NCBI GenBank assembly: GCA_013290035.1
Contig: JABCYT010000112.1
Coordinates: forward strand, 1-8,390
Length of the DNA: 8,390 nucleotides
Reading direction: 5' to 3'
Source of the DNA: Alphaproteobacteria bacterium
Lineage (GTDB): Bacteria; Pseudomonadota; Alphaproteobacteria; Reyranellales; Reyranellaceae
Both the position numbers and the translations under genes were made by a program. Below, piece after piece: positions 1 to 6,673 of this stretch (position 1 is the first letter of the stretch; each line of letters begins with the position of its first letter). The notes beneath the pieces are model-generated. The model saw nothing but the letters and a program-made list of their open reading frames with translations. It was not told the origin of the DNA and made no database searches.

Positions 1-123
1 GGTGCGCGGCTGGATCGGGCGCGCCGTGTAGTCGAGCGCGAGCTCGTGCAGCGCCCACACGGCGCGCAGCGTGCGGCTGGTGCTGACACCCCAGAGAATG
101 AGCCGCGGCGGGTCGTTGGTCAT
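1..123 (-). CDS. Glutathione S-transferase, N-terminal fragment (gene runs off the window start)
   Basis: Only the first 41 codons are present, reading from ATG at 123-121 out of the window. The visible part (MTNDPPRLILWGVSTSRTLR, then a helix VWALHELALDY and ARPI) is the first beta strand, active-site loop, helix and second strand of the thioredoxin-fold domain of a soluble glutathione S-transferase. The S-x-S-R-T stretch at residues 14-18 sits where GSTs carry the Ser/Cys/Tyr that activates glutathione. It lies 15 bases downstream of SDR-1 in the same direction, with a G-rich ribosome binding site (AAAGGGGGG) in the gap, so the two are very probably co-transcribed. The family assignment is fairly secure. 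Class and substrate cannot be told because the C-terminal helical domain is outside the window. Confidence 0.8.
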   Translation of the reverse strand, partial: MTNDPPRLILWGVSTSRTLRAVWALHELALDYTARPIQPRT

Positions 124-138
124 GTCACCCCCCTTTCC

Positions 139-882
139 TCACCACTTCTCGATGGCGGGGCGCAGATCGAGCTCTTGAGTCCAGGCGTTGCGCGGCTGGA
201 CGTGCAGGCTCCAGTAGGCATCGGCGATCGATTTCGTCTGGATCAGGCTGTCGGCTGGAAGAGAATCGACGGCATCGCCCAGGCGGGCGCGCAGGCGCTT
301 GCGGATCGCCTCGCTGTCGACCCCGCCGTCGATCACGAGATGGGCGACGTGGACGTTCTTGGGGCCAAGCTCGCGGGCCATCGACTGGGCCAGCGCGCGC
401 AAGCCGAACTTCGCCGAGGCGAAGGCGGCGAAGCCCGGGCCGCCGCGCAGGCTCGCGGTGGCGCCGGTGAACAGGATGGTGCCCCTGCCGCGCGGCACCA
501 TGTAGCGCGCGGCCTCGCGGCCGGTGAGGAAGCCGCCGTAGCACGCGAGCTCCCAGGCCTTGCGGAACAGCGTGCCGGTCGTCTCGACGAGCGGCGTATT
601 CACGTTCGAGCCGGCATTGTAGAGACAGACTTCTATGGGCCCGACGTCGCGCTCGACGGTGGCGAACAGGGCCTGGATCTCGCCCTCCTGGCGGGCGTCG
701 ACGCTGAAGGCACGCACGCTGCCGCCGGCCGCAGCGACCTCGTCGATCAGCGTCTGTGCCTTGGCCGCGTCGCGCCGGGCGACGCATACTTGAAACTTCT
801 CGGCCGCGAAGCGACGGGCCACGGCGGCGCCGATGGCGTCGCCGGCGCCGACCAGCAAAGCGACGGGTCCGTTGGCTTGCAT
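139..882 (-). CDS. SDR-1: short-chain dehydrogenase/reductase with Phe replacing the catalytic Tyr
   Basis: A 247-residue Rossmann-fold protein of usual SDR length, cytoplasmic, no signal peptide. The dinucleotide loop is GAGDAIG (residues 12-18), a variant of TGxxxGxG. ARR at 35-37 follows the second strand, where NADP-preferring SDRs carry basic residues, and the NAG motif is at 89-91. The active-site segment reads F154-A-S-A-K158 where classical SDRs have YxxxK, so the proton-donating Tyr is lost while Lys stays. Counting 13 residues back, the usual Ser position is Ala141, next to Thr142. This matches what I recall of the CDD subgroup SDR_c10, described as having Phe for Tyr. The tail is RPAIEKW. 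An in-frame TAG directly precedes the ATG, which rules out an N-terminal extension. The reaction is unknown; NAD(P)-dependent redox on a carbonyl or enoyl group is the family expectation. Closest neighbour by eye is SDR-2. Confidence 0.9.
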   Translation of the reverse strand: MQANGPVALLVGAGDAIGAAVARRFAAEKFQVCVARRDAAKAQTLIDEVAAAGGSVRAFSVDARQEGEIQALFATVERDVGPIEVCLYNAGSNVNTPLVETTGTLFRKAWELACYGGFLTGREAARYMVPRGRGTILFTGATASLRGGPGFAAFASAKFGLRALAQSMARELGPKNVHVAHLVIDGGVDSEAIRKRLRARLGDAVDSLPADSLIQTKSIADAYWSLHVQPRNAWTQELDLRPAIEKW

Positions 883-949
883 CTATGGTCCGTGTGAAAA
901 TGACACCGACAAGTGTTGACTCCTTTCACGAGGCCGCGCAAGCGGATTT
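883..949 (-). promoter_or_regulatory. Leader between the HxlR gene and SDR-1, with inverted repeats and a Shine-Dalgarno-like site
   Basis: A 67-base gap, less G+C-rich than its surroundings. On the plus strand it has alternating half-sites GTGT (892-895), ACAC (903-906) and GTGT (913-916), making two small overlapping palindromes. GTGAAA (894-899) and TTTCAC (924-929) enclose them. Read as mRNA (minus strand), AAAGGAG sits 7 bases before a TTG that opens a nine-codon frame ending in TAG immediately before the SDR-1 ATG. The ATG itself has only a weak GGA upstream. The region could be an operator, a translational leader or both. No convincing sigma-70 promoter was found, so read-through from the HxlR gene is possible. 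Confidence 0.35.
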
Positions 950-1483
950 CTAGTGTTGGCTGCGCGAGCTCCGGGCCGGGCGCTGCCGCTTGGCTTCGGC
1001 AACCGGCAGGTGGGGCGGCAAATGGCGCGGGCTTGTGGCGCCGGGGCCACGTTGGACATGGACGTGCTTGGGGCTGAGCGGCTCGCCGCACGCCGAACAG
1101 ATCATCACCGGGTCGAAGGTCTTGCCGCAATTGACGTGCTGGTGGAGCAGAGGACGACCCTTCCTGCCCGCCATATGCACGTCACCCCAGTGCACGATCG
1201 ACATGACGATGGGATAGAGATCGAGGCCTTTTTGCGTCAGGCGGTATTCGTAGCGCAGCGGCCGTTCCTGGTAGGGCACCTTGGCCAGCACGAAATCCTT
1301 GACCAGCTTGCGCAGCCGGCTCGCCAGGATCGGCCGCGTCACGCCGAGGCGCGCCTGGAATTCCTCGAAGCGCCGCACGCGCAGGAAGCAGTCGCGCAGG
1401 ATCAGCAGCGTCCAGCGGTCGCCGATGACCGACACGGTGCGCGCCACCGAGCACGCCTCGTCCTCAAGCTTGTTCCAACGCAT
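950..1483 (-). CDS. HxlR-family winged-helix transcriptional regulator with a Cys-rich C-terminal segment
   Basis: A 177-residue DNA-binding protein, likely the local regulator. Residues 10-30 (A-CSVARTVSVIGDRW-TLLILR) are the HxlR hallmark, with Cys11 at the position that senses oxidants or electrophiles in some members. The recognition-helix region follows (FEEFQARLGVTRPILASRLRK, about 39-59), then the wing (PLRYEYRLTQKGLDLYP, 75-91). Beyond the usual ~110-residue core, C119, C129 and C132 (CG...MICSACGEPL) form a possible zinc-ribbon-like knuckle seen in longer HxlR proteins, followed by a basic tail (about 145-177). ATG at 1483-1481 was chosen because GGAG lies nine bases upstream and homology begins at once. 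An upstream ATG at 1660 would overlap the divergent CoA-transferase gene and add unrelated sequence. It points away from the CoA-transferase and leads towards SDR-1, with paired palindromes in front of it suggesting autoregulation. Confidence 0.88.
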   Translation of the reverse strand: MRWNKLEDEACSVARTVSVIGDRWTLLILRDCFLRVRRFEEFQARLGVTRPILASRLRKLVKDFVLAKVPYQERPLRYEYRLTQKGLDLYPIVMSIVHWGDVHMAGRKGRPLLHQHVNCGKTFDPVMICSACGEPLSPKHVHVQRGPGATSPRHLPPHLPVAEAKRQRPARSSRSQH

Positions 1484-1524
1484 GACCACGCTCTCCGACT
1501 TCACCTGGCCGCAGTCTAGCGTAG

Positions 1525-1539
1525 GTTCAATAAGGAAAC
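1525..1539. promoter_or_regulatory. Candidate operator A (GTTCA-N5-GAAAC), proximal to the HxlR gene
   Basis: Reads GTTCA ATAAG GAAAC, with G before and C after, so the outer arms GGTT/AACC are exactly inverted. It is about 42 bases upstream of the HxlR start codon, a place where bound protein could block that promoter. Its ten arm bases are identical to operator B, 96 bp away in the same orientation. Two identical interrupted sites in one 164-base gap beside a DNA-binding protein gene suggest binding sites for that protein; this is inference. Confidence 0.5.
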
Positions 1540-1620
1540 CATCCCCAGAGACGGTAGGATTAGTTTTGGTCGCGGGGTCATGACGTCTCCAACGGTGAAG
1601 GCGGCGCCGCGGCATGCTAC

Positions 1621-1635
1621 GTTCACAAACGAAAC
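1621..1635. promoter_or_regulatory. Candidate operator B (GTTCA-N5-GAAAC), proximal to the CoA-transferase gene
   Basis: Reads GTTCA CAAAC GAAAC, with C before and G after, giving outer arms CGTT/AACG. It abuts the ribosome binding site GGGAGG at 1636-1641 of the CoA-transferase gene, so an occupied site would lie at or just after the start of transcription and could block it. It matches operator A in all ten arm bases and in the five-base spacing. Confidence 0.5.
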
Positions 1636-1647
1636 GGGAGGCGATGC

Positions 1648-2841
1648 ATGGCAGGTCCATTGTCGGGAGTGCGGGTCATCGACCTTACCAGTGTCGTGTC
1701 GGGTCCGTTCGCCACGATGTTCCTGGCCGACCAGGGCGCCGATGTCGTCAAGGTCGAGCCGCTGGGGGGCGATATCACCCGCCGCAGCCGCCAGTCGGTC
1801 GATCCGACCGGCCAGTTCTCGGCCTTGTTCATTTCGACCAACCGCGGCAAGCGGTCGATTGCGCTCGATATCAAGCATCCCAAGGGGGCCGAGATCCTGC
1901 GCAAGCTGATCGCGCGGGCCGACGTGCTGGTGCAGAACTTCCGCCCCCAGGTGATGGAGCGCCTGGGGCTGGGTGAGCCGGCGATGCGCGCCCTCAATCC
2001 GCGCCTGATTTACGTGTCGATCAGCGGCGCCGGCGACAGCGGCCCCTACGCCGACAAGCGGATCTATGATCCGATCATCCAGGGCCTGTCGGGTTTTGCC
2101 GACGTCCAGGCCGACGCCAAGACGCGCCGACCGCAGATGATCCGAACCATTGTCGCCGACAAGACGACCTCGGTCGTCACCGCCCAGGCGGTGGCCTCGG
2201 CCCTCTATGCCCGCGAGAAGTCCGGCAAAGGCCAGCACATCAAGGTGGCGATGCTCGACGTCATGATCGCCTACCTGTGGCCCGAGGCCATGATGCAGTA
2301 CACGGTCGTCGGCCAGGAAGCCTCGGCCACCGATCCCAACGCCCGGCCCGATCTGATCTTCCAGACCCTCGACGGCTACATGACGGTGGGAACGATCTCG
2401 GATTCGGAATGGCAGGGCTTTTGCCGCGCCGCCCGGTCGCCTGGCCTGGCCGAAGACAAGCGCTTCAACACGCCGGGCGGCCGCGCCGCCAATGCCACCG
2501 AGCGCATCCATCTGATGGCCGATATCTTGGCCAAGCGGACGACCGCCGACTGGCTGGTCCGGCTCGACGAGGCCGACGTCCCCTGTGCGCCGGTGCTGCG
2601 CCGCGGCGAGGTCATGGCCAACGAGCAGGTCGTCGCCCGCGCGCTGATCCAGGAATTCGACCATCCCGGCATCGGCCGCGTGCGTCAGCCCAAGCCGGCG
2701 GCCGAGTTCAGCGATACGCCCTCGCGCGCGCCGTCGCCCGCCCCGGTGATCGGCGAGCACGGCGCGGAGATCCTGGGCGAGCTCGGCTATGACGCCCAGG
2801 AGATCGCGTGCCTGGCCAGCGACAAGGTCGTGCGCCTGTAG
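1648..2841 (+). CDS. CaiB/BaiF family (class III) CoA-transferase
   Basis: A 397-residue soluble enzyme, the normal length for this interlocked-dimer family. It moves CoA from an acyl-CoA donor to a free carboxylic acid through a mixed anhydride and glutamyl/aspartyl-CoA-type intermediates on an Asp. The N-terminus (PLSGVRVIDLTSVVSGPFAT, residues 4-23) and the GADVVKVEP strand (30-38) are typical, as are the TNRGKRSIALD region (64-74) and NFRP (97-100). SISGAGDSGPYADKRIYDPIIQ (124-145) is the usual Gly-rich stretch. The likely catalytic Asp is D171 in IVADKTTSV, matching the Asp169 region of Frc and CaiB. A conserved GKGQHIKVAMLD follows (193-204). The start is set by GGGAGG six bases upstream. 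It is divergent from the HxlR gene and ends 18 bases from the converging isomerase-like gene. The natural substrate cannot be told from the sequence. Confidence 0.93.
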   Translation: MAGPLSGVRVIDLTSVVSGPFATMFLADQGADVVKVEPLGGDITRRSRQSVDPTGQFSALFISTNRGKRSIALDIKHPKGAEILRKLIARADVLVQNFRPQVMERLGLGEPAMRALNPRLIYVSISGAGDSGPYADKRIYDPIIQGLSGFADVQADAKTRRPQMIRTIVADKTTSVVTAQAVASALYAREKSGKGQHIKVAMLDVMIAYLWPEAMMQYTVVGQEASATDPNARPDLIFQTLDGYMTVGTISDSEWQGFCRAARSPGLAEDKRFNTPGGRAANATERIHLMADILAKRTTADWLVRLDEADVPCAPVLRRGEVMANEQVVARALIQEFDHPGIGRVRQPKPAAEFSDTPSRAPSPAPVIGEHGAEILGELGYDAQEIACLASDKVVRL

Positions 2842-2859
2842 GTTTGTGCCTCCTCGCCC

Positions 2860-3471
2860 CTACCTGCTGCCGGCGATCGCCTCTTCGACGTCGCGCAGCC
2901 TGTCCTTGCCGAAATAGATCTCGTCGCCGACGAAGAAGGTCGGCGACCCGAACGTGCCGCGCTCGACGGCGCGCTGCGTCTCGGCCAACAGCTCGTCCTT
3001 GACCTCCGCGGTTTGCACGAGTTCGAACAAGCGGTCGGCAGGCAGGTTCGACTCGAGCAGGGCCGCGCGCAGGATGGCGGGATCGTCGAGCTTCTTCGGC
3101 TCGGACCACATGTGGCGGTAGACCTCGTCGACGTAGCGCTCGAAGAGGCCAAGTTTCTTTGCCGCCACGGCGCCGCGCATGATCATCAGGGTGTTGACCG
3201 GAAAGAACGGATTGGACCGGAAGCTTTTGATGCCGTGCTGGCGGATGAACCGCTCGGTCTCGATCTGCTGGTATTGCGGCTTGTTCTTGATGCCGGCCAG
3301 CGACTCCGCCGGCGAGCGGTTGTTGGTCAGCTTGTAGACGCCGCCCAGCAGCACCGGCAGATATTCGAACTTCACGCCCTGCCGCTTTTCGATCTCGGGA
3401 ATGACGAGATGGCTGAGATAGGCGTTGGGACTGCCGAAATCGAAGAGGAATTCAACTCTGGGCCTGGCCAT
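2860..3471 (-). CDS. 2-hydroxychromene-2-carboxylate isomerase-like protein (DsbA family, kappa-GST type)
   Basis: A 203-residue thioredoxin-fold protein with a helical insert. FLFDFGSPNAYLS (8-20) is the N-terminal signature, with Ser14 at the glutathione-activating position of HCCA isomerases and kappa-class GSTs; it is not a CxxC oxidoreductase. NPFFPVNT (87-94) is a family motif. The C-terminal thioredoxin part is RGTFGSPTFFVGDEIYFGKDRL (171-192), with the cis-proline at P177. The known family member isomerises an aromatic ring-opening intermediate in naphthalene-type degradation using glutathione; here the true substrate may differ. It follows SDR-2 with only three bases between TGA and ATG, so translation is probably coupled. 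Its end faces the CoA-transferase gene across 18 bases with no visible terminator hairpin. Confidence 0.88.
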   Translation of the reverse strand: MARPRVEFLFDFGSPNAYLSHLVIPEIEKRQGVKFEYLPVLLGGVYKLTNNRSPAESLAGIKNKPQYQQIETERFIRQHGIKSFRSNPFFPVNTLMIMRGAVAAKKLGLFERYVDEVYRHMWSEPKKLDDPAILRAALLESNLPADRLFELVQTAEVKDELLAETQRAVERGTFGSPTFFVGDEIYFGKDRLRDVEEAIAGSR

Positions 3472-3474
3472 GGG

Positions 3475-4218
3475 TCACCATTTCTCGCCGAAGGGACGGA
3501 TTTCCTGTTCCGAGCTCCAGGCGTCGCGCGGTTGCTGGTAGAGCGCCCAGTAGGCCTCGGCGACGGACTCGGGCCGCATCAGACGGTCGGGGGGCAGCTT
3601 GGCGAGCGCGTCTGCGCCCTCGCGCTCCTTGATGCGCTCGCGCACCCAGGCGGTGTCGACGCCGGAATCGATCACCAGGTGCGCGACGTGGATGTTCTTG
3701 GGTCCGAGCTCGCGGGCGGCCGCTTGCGCCACGGCGCGCAGGCCGGCCTTGGCAGCAGCGAAGGCGGCATAGCCCACGCCGCCGCGCATGCTCGCCGTGG
3801 CACCGGTGAAGAAGATCGCGCCCTTGCCGCGCGGCAGCATCAGGCGGGCCGCCTCGCGGCCGGCGAGAAAGCCCGAGTAGCACGCCATTTCCCAGACCTT
3901 GCGGAACACCCGCTCGGTCGTATCGGCGATCGGGAAATTGACGTTGGCGCCGATGTTGAAGATGCAGACTTCGAGCGGCGCCTGGCGGTCGGCTTCCTGC
4001 AGGAAGGCCGTGACATCGGCCTCATTGCGCGCATCGAGCGAGCGCGCCGAGACCTTGCCGCCGGCCTTCTCGATGTCGGCCACCAGAGGGGCCAGCTTGT
4101 CGCCGTTGCGCCGCCCAGCGAACACGGTGAAGCCCTCGGCTGCGAACTTTTTGGCGATCGCCGCGCCGATGAAGTCGCCCGCGCCGATCACCGCTGCCGT
4201 CGCATTTCGTGCTGCCAC
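3475..4218 (-). CDS. SDR-2: short-chain dehydrogenase/reductase with Phe replacing the catalytic Tyr
   Basis: A 247-residue SDR, the same length as SDR-1 and alignable to it end to end without gaps except near the middle. The cofactor loop is GAGDFIG (12-18), GRR (35-37) suggests NADP preference, and the usual NNAG reads FNIG (87-90). The active-site segment is F153-A-A-A-K157 instead of YxxxK, preceded by FTGATAS with Ala140/Thr141 around the normal Ser position. The tail is RPFGEKW. The start codon is GTG (4218-4216): AGGAGG at 4229-4224 lies five bases upstream and overlaps the TAG stop of the acyl-CoA synthetase, so the two are likely translationally coupled. The next gene follows after three bases. 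Specific reaction unknown. Whether it is catalytically active in the classical SDR sense is open. Confidence 0.9.
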   Translation of the reverse strand: MAARNATAAVIGAGDFIGAAIAKKFAAEGFTVFAGRRNGDKLAPLVADIEKAGGKVSARSLDARNEADVTAFLQEADRQAPLEVCIFNIGANVNFPIADTTERVFRKVWEMACYSGFLAGREAARLMLPRGKGAIFFTGATASMRGGVGYAAFAAAKAGLRAVAQAAARELGPKNIHVAHLVIDSGVDTAWVRERIKEREGADALAKLPPDRLMRPESVAEAYWALYQQPRDAWSSEQEIRPFGEKW

Positions 4219-4223
4219 TTGTT

Positions 4224-4227
4224 CCTC

Positions 4228-4229
<2 letters not shown>
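4224..4229 (-). promoter_or_regulatory. Ribosome binding site for SDR-2 overlapping the upstream stop codon
   Basis: AGGAGG on the minus strand, five bases before a GTG start. Its first two bases are the last two bases of the TAG stop codon of the acyl-CoA synthetase gene. It decides the GTG start, since no in-frame ATG lies nearby. Confidence 0.75.
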
Positions 4230-5790
<1,561 letters not shown>

Positions 5791-5795
5791 TGCTT

Positions 5796-5800
5796 CCTCC
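5796..5800 (-). promoter_or_regulatory. Ribosome binding site that sets the acyl-CoA synthetase start
   Basis: GGAGG followed by AAGCA and the ATG at 5790-5788 is ideal spacing. The alternative ATG at 5802-5800 has no comparable site before it. Confidence 0.65.
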
Positions 5801-5820
5801 ATCGCATCCCGGTGCGGCGG

Positions 5821-5849
5821 AAGATCAGTGTTTTTTTAGAACTTGTCAA
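5821..5849 (-). promoter_or_regulatory. Candidate sigma-70 promoter for the acyl-CoA synthetase operon
   Basis: On the minus strand a perfect TTGACA (5849-5844) is followed by a 17-base spacer containing an A-tract and then GATCTT (5826-5821), which matches three of six -10 bases. Transcription would begin about 25 bases before the chosen start codon, leaving room for the ribosome binding site. The -35 and spacing are good; the -10 is weak. Confidence 0.4.
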
Positions 5850-5907
5850 TTGGGATGGCTATCAAGCATCTCGGGCTACCATGAATTTTTGCTGTTTGAA
5901 CGGTGTC

Positions 5908-5921
5908 GTTTCGACATGAAC
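5908..5921. promoter_or_regulatory. Candidate operator C (GTTTC-N4-TGAAC) upstream of SDR-3
   Basis: Reads GTTTC GACA TGAAC. In the reverse orientation operators A and B read GTTTC-N5-TGAAC, so the same ten arm bases occur here with a spacer one base shorter. Another TGAAC at 5897-5901 repeats exactly 20 bp upstream of the one at 5917-5921, that is, about two helical turns. It overlaps the exact palindrome at 5904-5916. It sits where a plus-strand promoter would be expected. The shorter spacer makes this less certain than A and B. Confidence 0.35.
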
Positions 5922-5966
5922 TATGGTTAGGTGCAGTCGCTACTCTCGAATCGCCGGAGCGAATAG

Positions 5967-6668
5967 ATGAGCCGTCCCCTGGCCGTGGTAACGGGTGTTG
6001 GTCCGGGCACCGGCAGTGCGATCGTACGTCGGCTGTCGGCCGGCGGTTATGGCATCGCCATGCTTGCCCGCAATCGCGAGCGCTTGGAAGCCCTCGAGGC
6101 GGAGATCGACAACGCCAAGGCCTATGCCTGCGATGTCACCGACGAGATGCAGCTCGATGCCGCGCTGGCCGCGGTGCGGCGCGACCTCGGCGAGGCCTCG
6201 GTGCTGGTCCACAACGCCGTGGGCGGCGCCTGGGGCAGCTTCCAGGAGATCGATCCCAAGGTCCTCAACGCGAATTTCCAGGTCAACACCATGGCGCTTC
6301 TCCACCTGGCGCGGCGCCTGGCGCCGGCGATGGTCGAGGCGGGCAAAGGCGCGATCGTGGTGACCGGCAATACGTCGGCGCTGCGCGGCCGGCCGAACTT
6401 CGCGGGCTTCGCGCCGACCAAGGCGGCGCAGCGCATCCTGGCCGAGGCCATGGCGCGAGAGTTGGGACCCAAGGGAGTTCATGTGGCGTACGTCGTCATC
6501 GACGCGGTGATCGATCTCGCCTGGACGCGCAAGCGCTACCCCGAGGCGCCCGACCATTTCTTCATCAAGCCCGCCGCCATCGCCGACGAGATCTGGCATG
6601 TCCTTCACCAGGACAGGAGCGCCTGGTCGTTCAACGTCGAACTGCGGCCTTTCGGCGAAAAATGGTGA
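5967..6668 (+). CDS. SDR-3: short-chain dehydrogenase/reductase with Phe replacing the catalytic Tyr
   Basis: A 233-residue SDR, more divergent than SDR-1 and SDR-2. It has the canonical cofactor loop TGVGPGTG (9-16), ARN (34-36) after the second strand, the acidic DVT (56-58), and HNAVGG (82-87) in place of NNAG. The active-site segment is F148-A-P-T-K152 rather than YxxxK, and TGNTS (133-137) covers the usual Ser position without a Ser exactly 13 residues before the Phe. It lacks about a dozen residues before the C-terminus compared with the other two but keeps the tail ELRPFGEKW. GGAG at 5956-5959, seven bases upstream, supports the ATG. It is the first gene of the plus-strand operon; the GST gene begins within a few bases of its stop codon. 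Reaction unknown. Confidence 0.9.
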   Translation: MSRPLAVVTGVGPGTGSAIVRRLSAGGYGIAMLARNRERLEALEAEIDNAKAYACDVTDEMQLDAALAAVRRDLGEASVLVHNAVGGAWGSFQEIDPKVLNANFQVNTMALLHLARRLAPAMVEAGKGAIVVTGNTSALRGRPNFAGFAPTKAAQRILAEAMARELGPKGVHVAYVVIDAVIDLAWTRKRYPEAPDHFFIKPAAIADEIWHVLHQDRSAWSFNVELRPFGEKW

Positions 6669-6673
6669 AGCCG

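Larger units (their letters stand above)
1484..1647. promoter_or_regulatory. Divergent control region between the HxlR and CoA-transferase genes
   Basis: 164 bases without a gene, with locally A+T-richer stretches (about 1521-1570 and 1617-1635) as expected of promoters. It must hold start signals for both directions. I could not assign a confident -35/-10 pair for either: TAGGAT at 1555-1560 resembles a plus-strand -10 and TAGACT on the minus strand (about 1513-1518) resembles a -10, but neither has a good -35. The ribosome binding sites are clear: GGGAGG at 1636-1641 for the plus-strand gene and GGAG for the minus-strand gene. Two copies of a 15-bp imperfect palindrome lie inside (listed separately). 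Confidence 0.55.
5803..5966. promoter_or_regulatory. Divergent control region between the acyl-CoA synthetase and SDR-3 genes
   Basis: About 164 bases without a gene and clearly richer in A+T than the rest (for example seven T at 5831-5837 and TTTTT at 5886-5890). It holds a minus-strand promoter candidate (5821-5849), TGAAC/GTTTC half-sites around 5897-5921, an exact palindrome TGTCG-TTT-CGACA at 5904-5916, and GGAG at 5956-5959 as the ribosome binding site for SDR-3. For the plus strand, TTGAAC at 5896-5901 could be a -35, but the hexamer 17 bases on (AACTAT) is a poor -10; TATGGT at 5922-5927 is better but too far away. Confidence 0.6.

Noticed and set aside
46..897. A 283-codon open frame on the plus strand over SDR-1
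   Set aside because: The minus strand encodes a complete SDR here; the plus-strand product has no domain.
934..945. CCGC-GCAA-GCGG hairpin just after the HxlR gene as a terminator
   Set aside because: The stem is only four base pairs and there is no U run after it on the transcribed strand. Such short G+C palindromes are common in this DNA.
1484..1660. A longer HxlR protein starting at 1660
   Set aside because: It would run through the divergent control region, overlap the CoA-transferase start and add 59 residues with no family similarity. The ATG at 1483 has a good ribosome binding site.
1516..2760. A 414-codon open frame on the minus strand
   Set aside because: It lies opposite the well-supported CoA-transferase gene and has the same low-information shadow composition.
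2842..2859. Bidirectional terminator between the converging CoA-transferase and isomerase-like genes
   Set aside because: The gap is 18 bases with no inverted repeat or T run. Termination must use another mechanism or lie inside the genes.
5826..5842. T7 run (5831-5837) as part of a rho-independent terminator
   Set aside because: No G+C-rich hairpin precedes it on either strand, and it lies in a divergent promoter region where no transcript needs to end.
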